Origin: Lepidostoma basale
Lineage: Eukaryota > Arthropoda > Insecta > Trichoptera > Lepidostomatidae
Assembly: GCA_022606425.2 (NCBI GenBank)
Contig: JAHDVF020000237.1
Location: 558,001 to 622,000 of the forward strand
Direction: 5' to 3'
DNA length: 64,000 nucleotides
The position numbers and the translations under genes were made by a program. A model generated the notes under the pieces. That model searched no databases. It was not told where the DNA came from and saw only the letters and a program-made list of their open reading frames with translations. Positions 43,201 to 58,200 of the stretch are shown here, one piece after another. The stretch's first letter is position 1, and the number at the start of each line of letters is the position of its first letter.

Positions 43201-46200
43201 AATGTATGAGGTATGCAAGTCAAATGATTTATGATGAATGTCGGAAAGTCAAAGGTGATGGTTTTCGAAAGGGAAGAGCAAATGACAGTTTGTAATATAA
43301 GTGTGAACGAAGAGAACTTGGAACAGGTGAGGGAATTTGTGTATTTAGGTAGCATGTTCACAGCAGATGCCCGAACGAATAGTGACGTCGAAAGAAGGGT
43401 TGGTGCGGGTAACAAAGTGAATAGAGCTTTAAAAATAGTTATTGGAAACAAGAATTTATCAATGAAAGCGAAAACGGCCGTTCACAATGGAGTTCTGGTC
43501 CCAACCCTAATGTATGGAAGCGAAGCATGAAGCAGAAGAAGGATGAGAGCAGAATAAATGCGGTAGAGATGAGGTCCCTAAGACGTATGTGTGGTAGAAC
43601 GATATACGACAGAATCTCAAATACTGATATAAGAAAGGAATGTAGAGCGGAAGAAGGTATTATGAACAAAATTATGAAAGGATCGCTGCGTTGGTTCGGA
43701 CATATGGAACGCATGGATGGAGAAAGAATGGTTAAGAGAGTATACGTTAATGATGTAAATGGGGTACGAAGTCGAGGCAGACCGAGGAAAACATGGCATG
43801 ACCAAATTAATCAAATTTTAAAGGTTGGTCATGTTAGAAGTCGGAGGAATCGACGTGCGTGTATAACTCGTTGTATGAATGTGGAGGAATCTAGAGAGGT
43901 TTGCCAGGATAGAGCAGTGTGGCGGTCTATTCTCTCTGCCTACCCCTGCGGGGAAACGGCGTGATGGTTTGTTGTTGTTGTTGTTGTTGTTAAAGCATTT
44001 TAAATTTATTTTATTCTTTGGATTATAGTTTGTGCAGTCGATTGAAGACTTTTCATCAAGTCTAGAGGAGATAAACCGGTTTGTGACGCTGAACCAGAGT
44101 GAGATGGACAGACTGTCTCAAAGGATGGATGGAAGGAGACAGGCTGTGAAGGATACCTGTGACAGACTAGGAATAGATAGAAATAAGCCGCCAAATAGTT
44201 GGGAGTACTTAATCAACAATAAACACCATCTGATATGGTAAGTACTGCAATGTTTTACATATTATTATACACATATACCATCTATTATTATAGTACGCCT
44301 ACTACCGAATTTGTCTACCTGGGAAGCATGTTTACAAGAGATGGAAAAATGGAGAAAGATATAGGAAGAAGGGTTGGAGCTGGAAACAAAATAAATGGTG
44401 CACTCAGGGTCATTACCGCAAATAGAAATATATCGACTGAAACAAAGATGACAGTGCACAATAGAGTTCTAGTGCCGACCCTTATGTATGGAAGTGAACC
44501 TTGGAGTTGGCAGAAGAAGGATGAAAGTAGGATAAATGCCATAGAAATGAGGTCACTAAGAAGGACGTGCGGAAAAACAATATATGATAGAATATCTAAT
44601 GATAAAGTAAGAAAGGAAAATAAAGTGGATGAATGCGTGATAAATAAAATCAAGAAAGGGTCACTAAGATGGTTTGAACATATGGAACGAACGGATGAAG
44701 GAAGAATGGTTAAAAAGATATATACAAGTAGTGTGAATGGAAAAATAAGTCAAGGAAGACATTGCATGACCAAATTAATCAATTACTGAAAGGCGGCCAT
44801 GTTCGAAGTAGGAACAATCGACGAGCGTGCATGACACGATGTGTGAATGTAGAAGAGGCGCGAGAGTTATGTCAGGATAGAGCAATGTGGCGATCCATCC
44901 TCTCTGCCTACTCCTCCGGGAAAACGGCGTGATGGTTAGTTAGTTAGTTACTAATAGTCTTTAATTTGAATTAATCGCTGAACAGGTGCAACGTCTTCAA
45001 GGCAGCCTCCACCACATGGATCTATAACTTCAACCTGCTTGGAGGTCTCTCGCATAGTGAGGCTGCAAGTGCGAAACCACCCGTGTGGCTGGCCCGTGAG
45101 ATCTACCCCCGCCCCACTGCAGACCAACTTCTCAAAGCTCACAGGTAAAAAATGTAACAAATATTGACCCCCCAAAAGTTGTACCCAACTTGTTCTAGGG
45201 TATGGAAACATGGACCTTGACAAAAGCTATGGCCAAAAAGTTGGATGCCTTTGAAATGCGGATATCGTAGAATGTTAAAAATATCATTGACAGAAAGAGG
45301 CACAACAACGTCAGGACGAGAGAAGAATGGTTAAAATGCTGTATACAAGCAGTGAGTAGAAAGAGTAGCCTTGGAAGTCCAAGGTTTCCAGAGTTAGAAG
45401 ACCAATAGTTTGCAGATAAGAAGAGATGGGTGCACACTTACCCATTTCTTCAGATTCAGGGGATTCTTTGAGAACTCCGTTATCTTGGAGGCTATCCATC
45501 TTTATGTTCCAGATGGTTATCTTCGACAGCGTCAGCACATACTGTTTTATCTCCCAGCACGCAGAACCAACCTGCCTCTGGTGATGCCGGTGGGGAGAGC
45601 AATCAAACTGCTGAACATGATCACTTCGGAGATCGACGTCTTTCATATTCGTGTAAGGTCCAAACAAATTTTGAGGACTTCCGAGATGAAGACACTGAGA
45701 ATGATAGCAGGCAAGACGCTGAGAGATCGCGTGAGGAACACCAGAATAAGAGAGATATGTGAGGTTGAGGATATTATAAGATGGAGCAGACAGCGAAAGG
45801 GGACTGTTACGGGCATGTTCAAAGAATGGACACCACCAGACTCCCCTATATTGCACTACGTAATCAACCTCATAGGGCTCGTCCTCGTGGAAGACTTCCT
45901 AAAAGATGGAAGGACAGCTGGGAGTTTACCTCACAGGAGGAGCAACACTCTGGAGAACAGACCACATATGTCTACAACAAGGAAGAAGAAGCTATTGTTC
46001 AAATGAAATTAATTAGGTGATTACTACGTGTGCTCATCAAGCAAATTGATTTGAACTGTGCGGACAACTTATCAACAGACGGAAGGTTAAAAAATAACTA
46101 TTGAAATAACCATCTCATTGCTTGAATGTTTGACAGTGAACCGGAAAGTGTGGCCTTCATCATCGTGCGTCACCCCTTTGAGCGAATCTCCTCTGCCTAC

Positions 46201-49200
46201 CGAGATAAGCTGCTGAGTGGACCTACCATGGGAATGTACTCTGACCTTGCAGAAGAAATCATCATGAAACATCGGAAGAGGAGAATTAAGGTAAAATACT
46301 AACTGTCTTACAAATATTTGTGAATGTATACTTATACCTGTATACAAAATCCTGGATTTTCACCAAAGGGTGGTTAATTCAAAATTTTAGTTGTATCTCA
46401 ATAGAGACGAAGACGCAAACTGGAAACTGAACATGGATGATCAAGGTGTTTACAGGACTTATGACCTGTCATTGGTTGGGTTAAGCGCACGCTTTATGTA
46501 ATTACAACATTCCCCATTCCACCTTTGTTATTATGATCATGCATGACAAATTTTTGGAAGATGTTTATATACTTCAAAATCCATATCTATCTTCACGTGT
46601 CAGTTTCAATCAGCCATCTATGTAGATTTGGTTGCACTTGTGAATTTTTCAAGATTAACATATACAACCGACCCACTAACGCCATCTATGGAGAATGATT
46701 TTCGGCATTTTTAACCCAACCAATGACAGGTCATAAGTCCTGTAAACACCTTGATCATCCATGTTCAGTTTCCAGTTTGCGTCTTCGTCTCTATTGAGAT
46801 ACAACTAAAAACTAACTGTCTTACTAACTAACCATCGTCACGCCGTCTCACCAAAGGGGTAGGCAGAAATAATGGACTGCCACACTTTTATTACCTGAGA
46901 TATTTATCTTGCTTCCTTAACATTTATACATCATGTCATGCACCCGATTTTATTTGATTTATTTAATTGTCCCACATTTTCCTCGGTCTTCTTCTATTTC
47001 TAGTTCCATTTACATCTTTAACATACTCGTACATATACTTTTTTACCATTTTTTTTTCATTCATTCTTTCCATGTGTCCAAATCATCTTAATGATCCTTT
47101 CATTATTTTGTTCATAACACTTTCATTCGCACCACATTCACTTCTTATATTTTCAATCGACACTCTATCATAGTGGTTCCCAAACTTGTTTTTCTCATGG
47201 ACCCCCTGCTGACTTCTTTTTATATATTTTGTGCAGACCCCCTACATTCGTAATATTGTTTTTTTTTATTAATTCACGTATAACTATAAAATGAGTTTTT
47301 GAAGCTGATACAGAGCAAAATTCCCCAAGAAAAAAAATCTGGGATTCGTTGTCTACCTTTTTTTTAGCTCATCAGACTTCCAGCCAGTAGAAATCGGACG
47401 TTCGATTTTCGACGACCCCCTGAATGATCCCAGGGACCCCTGTGGGTTCCCCACGAACCACATTGCGAACCACTGCTCTATCATATACAGATTTACCACA
47501 CATTTGTCTAAGGGATCTCATTTCTTCTGTATATTTTACATTCATCCTTATTTTGCCAGTTACATGCTTCACTTCCAAATATAAGGGTCGTCAGAAAAAC
47601 ACCATTGTGCACTGCCATTTTGGAATTTTGGATAAGCTTTTATTTTGCGATGACAACTGCAATAATGTTCATATAATATTCGTACGTAAATATATTTTTT
47701 CAGGCAGACGAAAGTTTCCTCCACCAGCTGTGGCCAACATTTGCAGAGTTTATAACATTCATCCTGTCTGAAGCCAAGGACAACAGGCCGCTTGACGAGC
47801 ACTGGACGCCCTACACATCGTTTTGTTCTGTGTGCCAGTTTGACTTCGACGTCATTATTACGTTCGAAACAATTGAGGTATGCAATATTCTAGATACATT
47901 ATTCAATAACCATAGTGCGACATTGGAAAACGGTTAGCACCTGTACTACTAACAGAGTGTTGTTATAATATTATAGCTAAATGTAGACATGAAATATCTA
48001 AGAGTGTATGAAATCTTTGTGTAATTCCGATACATATAAAGATTACGTAGGACCGACGACAGAATTATAAGAAAAAAAATTGTATTATATGAAATATAAG
48101 TTTAATAAATACGAATGAAAACGTCTGTTTTCTTTAAGTTTAATTTTATTTTATGTGAATGGCATGTGGCGCCTTGCTAAGGTATTATCAAATATGGTAA
48201 TGTCTAAGCAAGGCGAAACAAGTCATTCACATAAAATAAAATAAAACATCCAGGAAATGGGTGATTTTATTCGTATTAATTGTTTAATATACTCGTAGAT
48301 AATTAATACGAATGAAAACGTCAGTTTTCTAGAAGTTTTCTAATATTTTATGGGAATTACAAGTTTCGCCCTTCTAGGGCATTATCAAATGTTTGATTTG
48401 ACAAACATTTGATAATGCATTAGAAGGGTGAAACATGTCATTCCCATAAAATACAATATAATAAAACTTCTAGAAAACTGATGGAGTTTTACATCATTGT
48501 TCAAGAAACAATTTAATATAGAGTTTAACGTCATTGTTCAAGAAACAATAAAAAATATTGTAGAAAACGTGCGTCTTCTAAAAATGTTATGATATCAAAA
48601 TAATTATGTGTTAATATGATAATGGTGAATCAATGTGAAATATGTGTCACTTCCGTAAAATATTTATTATTTCTTGAATAATGATGTAATACTTCAATAA
48701 ATATTGATGAAAGCGTTAGTTTTATAGAAGTTTATTTATATTTCATGGCAGTGGCGTGTTGTCTTGACTTGCTAGAGCAAATTCAAATGTTCCGACAGAT
48801 TTCGACAAAATAAACAAAGGAAAAAATACTAAAAATTCAAACTTAAAAAAACAATCCACAGGAAGACCAGAACTATTTGGTTCAAAAAGCCGGCCTAACG
48901 AACATCCTAACTCCTCACTGGAAGAACCCTGGAATTGACAAGATTGCTGATCGAGGAAGGACTACAAAGGACATCTTAAAGGATCACTATTCGCAGCTAA
49001 CGTTAAAACAAATGAAAGATCTGTACCAAATCTACAGGTAAGAAACTGTTTTATAAAAATCTTTAACCCTTTACTCTCAGTTGGCGCCGTATTTGCGACA
49101 TCCAATTTTTTAAAATAACTATAAAGGCGCAAAATAGGCGACATGAACATAAGATTTTTTTAGGTCCCAAATATTATTAAAACACGAAAATATAACATGA

Positions 49201-52200
49201 TATCTGTCCCACGTTTTTCAATAGCTATTTGGTTGCGTATATATTTTTTGTATATAACATAATTATACACATACATTCGTACATGTATTTAATACATTTT
49301 TACGACCCAATACTTCACGACGACCTTCGTGGCAAAGTGGTAAGAGCTCTGACTTCCATACCGAAGGTCCCGGGTTCAATTCCCGGCGATGGCAGTGTGA
49401 TTGTTGCACTCTCTTTGGTCTGGTGTAGAATTCTCGTGACAATAAAATGGCGATAGATTGGCTACCTATCACATGTCATAAGAATCAATATAATAGCTAA
49501 AATAATTTGTGTACAGTAATTGGGTTCAAACGGCCTGTTATATACAAGGAAAAAAATACGAGTACAATGCATAAATATTTCAAATAAGGTCACGGTTATG
49601 TTAATTTATTTTTATTTTTTGTGTACAAAGAGACGGAAATTAAAAATATATAAAACTAGTTGTAACCCAAACCTCAACCCAGTTAGTTGAGCCAAAACGC
49701 AACCCCCGGATAAATTTCGGAGATCGAGCTTTCGCTTGGGCAGGTTGGAATATGCTTCCTGCACGCCTCAGATGCATTGACAATCCGACAGATTTTAAAT
49801 CTCACCTAAAAACCCACATTTTCAAAATATCACATAAAATATAAACAACGGTTATCTGATTGCTGGTGTTAGATGCAGCCCTCATGACTAAAAGCATCGT
49901 TAAAGCGCCCTTGAGGTGAGCTATTCGCGAAAACGGCGCTATACAAATTAGCCTAATTATTATTACTATTATAACCCGTGAAATATTCACGGAAGTAAAG
50001 ATTTTCTACCCTTTAAAAACTTTGTTTACTGTACAATCGTAATCGGTGATAAGATTTAACTTTGAAAGTAAACATTTGTTTTCATACGCGTTAAAAATTT
50101 CACAATTAATAGCACAAAATTGTTCTCCTTTTATTTTCTACACTACTGTCATACAACAATAATCAGAACAACATTTTAAATAATTATGAAACATGTGCAT
50201 TCGAATTTATCGAACTACTTTCGGAGAGAATCGAAGTATTCCTCTCTCGCTCTCTTGTATTCAAGATATTCTGCTCTTCTAAGGCATTAAATTTGATAAT
50301 GCCTTAGAAGGGCGAAACATGCCATTCCCATAAAACATAGTAAAACTTCTAGAAAACTGACGTTTTCATTATTATTAATGTTTCTCTGCCAAAAACCTTA
50401 CAAAAATGAAATGGAAGAGGCCTATATCCAGCAGTGGAGGGAAGAAGGCTAACAAAGAAGAAGAAGAAGATCATTTGTAAAACCATTCATTCCACACTAT
50501 TTTTAGCTTCAATTTCTTCAATGTTTAGTCTTAAAATATACGTATCAAAGGGTTAATGGTTAACTGTAGTTCAAAAGGCTTAAACCTGGGACAGATTTAA
50601 GAAACCTTATAGATGCTCAAGCCTACTTAAGTATTAAATAAGAATTATATACTCTATAATATAATATAAACGAACATACTTTCGTATGAGGTTTTAATTT
50701 GTAATGTGGCATTATTAAAAATAATATTAAAACACTTTTTTTACACTTTATTATTTTTTTAAACCAAACGTCACCGGAGCTTCGTCAGGGTTACAAAAAA
50801 AATTATTAAACTATTTATTTTGAAACCCTGACGAAGCTCCGAAACCGGTTAGTTTTGACAAAAATTAAGTGGTATAAAATTAATAAAAGCGTTTTCATAT
50901 TATTTTTCAAAACCATTGTTTATTTCCCTGAAGCATATCGTTTCTTTTCAAAATTTCATAACAGATCACGTCTATTTTAAAGTTAATACATCATTATTGT
51001 TTTTTATAAATAACTGCTTACAATTTAATTGATACAAATGAAAACGTCTGTTTTCTAAAAGTTTTATTATATTTTATGGGAATAACATGTTTCGCCTTAC
51101 GCAGACATTATCATATGTTTATCAAATTGTTGTATGATAATATTAAGGCTTCATCAAAACCACTTGATAATGCCTTAGTAAGGTCGCTGTCGAAATAGAC
51201 AATAAGTGGAATATGTTTATAAAAAAATCGTTTTATTTGATTATTATTTAAAATGAACTTCCATCAAGATGTTTCATTAAAATAATTAGATTGTATAATA
51301 TAACAAAACTTCTATAAAACAGATGTTTTCATGTGTATTAATTATATAATATGCAGTTTTACATCATTGTTGAGGAAACAATATAAATGTGGTCATTTTT
51401 TTTGTATTTTGAACCCTGAACTAATTCTATTTTTATTTATTTCAGGAATGATTTTGAAATGTTCAACTATACGATTCAAGAATACTATGACATGGCAAGA
51501 ACGATTCCTGTAGAGGAAATGTCTACAGAAAATAGCAGTGAACAAGTGAATAGATTTGACACTCATTTAGAGTAATATAATAATAATAATAAGAGTAATT
51601 ATAATATAATACTAATAATAATAAAATTATAAGACTTATTACTATAACAGTCTATGGTTTAAACCCTCGTTAATGCAAGTAGGCCTCGTTAAGCCGTACA
51701 TTTATAGGCATTATCCATAAGGGCGCGCTGCCAGACCTCTGCCATATCGCCTTAATATTTTTGTTATTCCATCAATGCTTGTGAAAATTCACGTTTGTTA
51801 TGCAATATGGTCTCTTCTACTATATGGCTGTGAAACTTGGACTCTGAAAGTGAATGTAATGAACCGGTTGGAGGCGTTTGAGATGTGGATATACCGCAGA
51901 ATGCTCCGTATACCATGGACCGATAGGGTCAGTAATGCAGACGTACTACAGAGATCCAGAGCCAATAGAGAGCTGTTGTCGAGTGTGAAAATTAGAAAGG
52001 TCTCATATTTGGGTCATGTGCTAAGGGGATAAAAATACTACCTCCTTCGACTGATATTAATAGGTAAAGTAGAGGGACATCTGGGAGTTGGTAGAAGGCA
52101 GTTGTCCTGGCTGCGGAACATAAAATATTGGACAGGAATGACCAGAGTTCAGAACCTGTTCCAAGTGTCATAAGACAGAGATGCCTTTGCTGCAGTGATC

Positions 52201-55200
52201 GTCAACGTTGGGAGTACTCGACACGGCACCGGAAGAAGAAGATGCAATATAAGACAATCTGAATACGAAACGAATTTCAGAGCAATAATCCAAAAAAAGT
52301 CATACAAAAAAAATATAATAATATACTGAAAAAACTATATATAAAATTTAAACAACTTGAAAATGTTTTTAAAAAATCAGTGTATGTAATATTTAGATAT
52401 GTTTAAAAAAATAAATCGTGATGAATCCTCTCTGCATACCCATTCGGTGATAGCGCATGTTATATAATGAGTAAAATATCACACCAAATTTTAATGTGTC
52501 TTTGATCTGGTGTAGAATTCACGTGACAATAAAATGGCGATAGAATAGCTACCTATTACATGTTATTTGGATCAATATATAATAATAGCTAAAAACAAAT
52601 TGTATACAAAAAATACATTTAAAATCCATTTAACGAATTTTTTAATAAATTAAAATTAGGACGAATTTCTGACATTTCCTTTGTCATAGTGTGTTATTTA
52701 ATTATTTTTAATTTCATATTATATAATTTATTTTATATTCGCCTTCACTTTATGGTGTTGGTTCACATTTGAATAAATATAATTACACTTTGCATTTTTC
52801 CACAAAACATTATTTCACTTATCACAGTCGTGCATCGAAAAAGGTTGTCACAAACGAAACATGTCTGCGCGAAATAAACAAAAGCGCCGTGAAAAAACAA
52901 AGTTTAATTTTATTTATTCGAATACGACATGAGGGAAAAAATGAACAGAATATTAAAATTAGACGGCCAAGAAATTAACTATATTTTAACAACAACAACA
53001 ACAAACCATCACGCCGTTTCCCCGTAGGGGTATGCAGGGAGAATGGACCGCCACACTACTCTATCCTGGCACACCTCTCTAGCTTCCTCCACATTCATAC
53101 AGCGAGTCAACACGCACGTCGATTATTCCGACTTCTAACATGACCAACCTTTAAATTTTGATTAATTTGGTCATGCCATGTTTTCCTTGGTCTGTCTCGA
53201 CTCCGTACTCCATTAACATCATTAACGTATACTTTCTTAACCATTCTTTCTCCATCCATGCGCTCCATGTGTTCGAAACAACGCAGCGATCCTTTCATAA
53301 TTTTGTTCATAATACCTTCTTCCACTCCACATTCCTTTCTTATATCAGCATTTGAGATTCTGTCGTATATCGTTCTACCACACATACGTCTTAAGGACCT
53401 CATCTCTACCGCATTTATTCTGCTCACATCGTTCTTCTACCAGTTCCATGCTATATTTTAAAATATTTAAAAAAAAAAACATTTTAAAGCACAAATGAAG
53501 ACTACAGGGGAAAAACAAGGAATGTCAGTTGAAATTCAAAATAAATGTAATAATGCCATCTAGCGGCATTTGCACGTATCTATCCACAGTAAAATTTTCA
53601 TATTCAAAAATCATCTGTGTCATCGACTATGGCCAGATAATCGATTGCTAATTGCTAAGAAATATATAGACTTTGATTAGCTTTATTCTCAATTTATTCA
53701 AATTAACCTTCTACTGACATTCATTGTTTTTCCCCTGTAGTCTTCAAGTGTACTCTTAATATTTTTATCTGAATTTATTTTAAATTTTAATGTGCGTTTC
53801 GATGTAGGAGAGACAAAAAATTAATTGTTCAGTTTTCATTCCCAATTCGCCCCGATTCTGTTGTAACATTTGTTCGGAATAACATTGTATATTGATAAGT
53901 ATGACAATTAAGTGCATCCATGTAGAATTATATTTACATTGATAAAAAAAACAGGTAAATATTTAAATAATTATAAGACCTTATCTTCCCATAAGTAAAA
54001 AGTCAAGTTTCAAGTTCAAATAGGCTATAAAAGCACACAGGTTTATAATGTATGATTAGAAATGAAAGGGTTTAATAATAAAATATACATTAAAACAATC
54101 ATAAAACAATTTAAAAAAAACGGGAAATACCGAACAACCTGAAGCGAGAAGTTTATGAAGCGTGTGTGCTGCCAGTTATGCCCTTGAAACTGTTACATTT
54201 TCCGAACAATGAGAAACTATGAATGACCCAAAGAACCATGGAAAGAGCCATGTTAGGAATAAGCCTAAGAGACATAGTCAGAAAAGATACGGTGAGAGAA
54301 AAACTTAAAGGTCACTGACATCATCCACCGGGTGGCGACTCTAAAGTTACAATGGTCAGGTCACGTAGAAAAAAATATTTAAACAATGCAGTTTCTAAAC
54401 GATCTGTCTCATGGTTTTAATAAAAGTACGGAAGAAATGTCTAAAAAATAATAATACTAATAACCTGGATAAGTGCATGGGTATACTCGTATATGGCGAG
54501 CCATAGAGGACTCCCTCCGCTTACCCGAAGCTGTTATAGGCGCAGCGGCGCCTTTCGTCAGCTTCACTCGTGCACTACCTAGTCCCGTCCCCCGTCCATG
54601 AGGGACTTACGTTAAAAAAAAAATATATGTATATAAGCAACCAAGGGGGACCCAGACCATATTTAAGCTACGCTACTCTCCCTCGATGTCCCGCCGTATA
54701 CACATAGCAATACAATAGCAAAAGAAAATACACAGTGCATGGGTAAGTACTTATATGTGTTTTCTTTTTTTTTGTAAGTGCAATCAGATAGATCTTCAAC
54801 CAGTACATCTTGCCAGTCATGACGTACGGAGCCGAGACGTGGACACTGACAAAAGGTCTACTCTACAGATTCAAGGTCGCCCAACGCGCCATGGAAAGAG
54901 CCAAGCTTGGAATAACCTTGAGGGACAGATTTAGAAACGAATTTATTCGACAACAAACCAAGGTGACTGAGGTGGCTCTGAGGATGGGCGGGCTGAAGTG
55001 GCGATGGGCTGGCCATATCTGTCGGAGAACCGACGGTCGACGGGGGAGACGGGTTCTGGAGTGGAGACCGCGTACAAGATTCCGCAGAGTTGGACGTCCC
55101 CCTGCCCGCTGGACCGACGATCTGAAGAGGATTGCTGGACATGGATGGATGGGAGCGGCAAATGGATAGGGGGCGGTGGCGTGCTTTGGAAGAGGCCTAC

Positions 55201-58200
55201 GTTCAGCAGTGGACTGACAGACGGCTAATGATGATGATGATGATGAATCAGATAGAAATACAATTATTTTATTATATTTCATGGCCACGTATGGCTTAAT
55301 GGGTTTTACCAATATTCGACATCATAAAAGTGACGATATTACTTGCTAGCTCATAAAACTGACAGGAAAATGCATAATATGTGAATGTACTTAGCTAGTC
55401 GTAATATCTATCGGCATGACGTGCTGAAAACTGAATTGATAAGATAAACGAAGGTGATCTATGGATAGGACCAGATAACCCAAAGCCTTGCTTCATTAGT
55501 GGCTGGAAAAAACCGAAATTATTATTTGGATAAAAAAAAATCATATTATCGATATTCGTCTACTTCAGTGGTTCCCAAACTTCTTTGTACCGTGGACCCC
55601 CTGGTGATTTATTTTATTTTGTGCAGACCCCCTGAAAGAACTTGAAGGCATAGACGCTGGTGCTAAGATGAATTGTTTGTCAGTCAGCTGTTTGTTATAT
55701 GCAGACGATGCTGTGTTAATCGCTGACAGTAAAGACAATTTGCAAGTCTTAGTGGCAAGGATGTATGAGGCATGCAAAAAGAGTGACTTGGTGATGAATG
55801 TGTCTAAATCTAAAGTGATGGTTTTCGAGAAAGAAGAATGTATGACGATTTGTGATATAAGTGCGATGGGCGAGAAATTGGAGCAAGTTACTGAATTTAC
55901 GTATCTGGGAAGCATGTTTACAAGAGACGGAAAAATGGAAAAAGACATCGAAAGGAGGGTTGGTGCTGGGAATAAAATAAATGGCGCACTCAAAGTCATT
56001 ACTGCAAATAGAAATATATCCACAGAAGCAAAGATGGCAGTACACAATGGAGTTCTAGTGCCAACCCTCATGTATGGAAGTGAAGCTTGGAGCTGGCAAA
56101 AGAAGGATGAAAGCAGGATAAACGCCGTAGAAATGAGATCACTAAGAAGAATGTGCGGGAAAACGTTGTATGATAGAATACCGAACGATGAAATAAGAAA
56201 GAAATGTAAGACAGATGACTGCATCATGAATAAAATTAAGAAAGGATCCCTGAGATGGTTCGGACATATGGAACGAATGGATGAGAGTAGAATGGTTAAA
56301 AAGTTGTACACAAGCAGTGTGAGTGGGAAAAGAAGCCGAGGACGACCGAGGAAAACATGGCATGACCAAATTAACCAATTACTTAAAGGCGGCCACATTC
56401 GAAGTCGGAATAATCGACGTGCGTGCATGGTGCGATGTATGAATGTGGAGGAAGCCCGAGAGGTGTGCCAGGACAGGCCAGTGTGGCGATCCATCCTCTC
56501 TGCCTACCCCTCCGGGGAAATGGCGTGATGGTTAGTTAGTTAGTTAGTTTTTCACCTATAACTATACAATGAGTTCTGACACAGAGCAAAAGTAGAAAAA
56601 AGAATGTGGAATTCGTTGACGAACTTTTTTTTTGCACATTCGTAATTCGCATTTTCACAAATGAGCTAAAAAAAGGTCTTCGCCGATTTTTCCCGAATGA
56701 GCTAAAACAAGGTCACCGTAAACTTTGCGCGGACCCCCTGACGTTGTTCAGGGACCCCTAAATCAATTTTAATTTTCCACAGACCCCCTGTATGACCCCA
56801 GGGACCCCTAGGGGTACGGACCAATTTGAGAACCACTCTTCTACATCATAGGTCATTAAATTTTTTTGTCCCGTAGACCCCTGTAGATTTTTTATATTTT
56901 ATGTAGACTCCCTGCTTTAATAATATTGATTTTTTTTTTTAAATAAAATCGTCAACTGTAAATTTGTTTTTGGTGCTAATACAGAGCTACTCTCTTTGAT
57001 GAGGTTTACTGTTAAAAAGAAATCTTCAAAATAAAATACATGTTCTGTTTTATAGTTGCACATTTATATATTAAAACAAAACAAAATGCTAATGAATGAA
57101 TGAAAAACCATCTTAATGATCCTTTCATTATTTTGTTCATAACACCATCATTCGTAATGCATTCACTTCTTATATTTTCATTCGACACTCTATCATACAA
57201 ATAATATCTACACATTCGTCTAAGAGATCTAATTTCTACTGCATTTAATCTACTTTCATCCTTCTTTTGCCAGTTCCATGCTTCGCTTCCATACACAAGG
57301 GTTTTTGACGATTTATATTATGATTATAATATTTAGAAGGGACATATGAATTACAAAATTCACCAAAACACCAGAATATTCTTTACTTTGATATAAATCA
57401 GTGCAATATTGAATTTTCACTTACCCTTCTGAAACGTTTATAAGAGACAGACCAATCAACCATTTTTCATTGTGTATTCTCTGCCAAATATCTCCAACAG
57501 ACAATCTTTCCGCTTTCATTGTATCCTTAAAAATAATAAAATATAATACTTTATCACAGACATAAACAATATATCCAAAAAACATGAACAATATCAATAA
57601 CGATAAATTAATAAATTAAAATACATATTTTATACCATTAGCGTATTTACATTTCCTCTAAACTCCACTTACACTTGAATACTTTTGGTGAAATAAAAAT
57701 AACTTGTAAGATTCCCTTGATGAAAATACGGTTGTATCGAAACCGGTTAACGATAGTTTAACAATATTTAATAATAGTAACAAACATCAGATGGGCTCAT
57801 AAATGCACTATTTATTTGTTTAAACTATTACGAGTATAATTCAGCAGGCAAAACTCTGAGAGATCGCGTGAGGTATACCATAATAAGAGAGATGCGTGAG
57901 GCTGAGGATATTATAAGATAAGATTAATAGACAGCGAAAGAAGGACTAGTACGGTCATGCCCAAAGAATGCACACCACCAGACTCCTATATATTGCACTT
58001 CATAATCAGCCTCACAGAACTTGTCTTAATGGAAGACCTCATAAACTTTTTTGTCCCGTAGACCCCTTGCCGATTTCTCCTATTTTGTGTAGACCCCCTG
58101 CTTTCCTAAAATTGATTTCCTTATAACTATAAAAGTAGTTTTTGAAGCTGATACAGAGATAAATCAGGCCAAAAAAATCCGGAAAAACAGCCGGAGATCG

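Larger units (their letters stand above)
55567..56842. mobile_element. hAT-like non-autonomous element split by a LINE insertion
   Basis: The ends CAGTGGTTCCCAAACTTC and its inverted counterpart ...TTTGAGAACCACTC match the usual hAT-type CAGTGGTTC terminus. Flanking bases GTCTACTT and TTCTACAT are an imperfect 8-bp duplication. Internal GACCCCCTG blocks recur at 47171, 56850 and 58040. A LINE fills 55632 to about 56550, so the element itself is about 350 bp. Confidence 0.65.

Noticed and set aside
45410..46006. A 198-codon host gene
   Set aside because: The frame is a chance fusion of two unrelated LINE fragments inside a sulfotransferase intron.
49319..49392. A functional tRNA gene
   Set aside because: A and B boxes are present, but acceptor ends do not pair, and the same sequence with a shared non-tRNA body occurs at 62755, so it is a SINE head.
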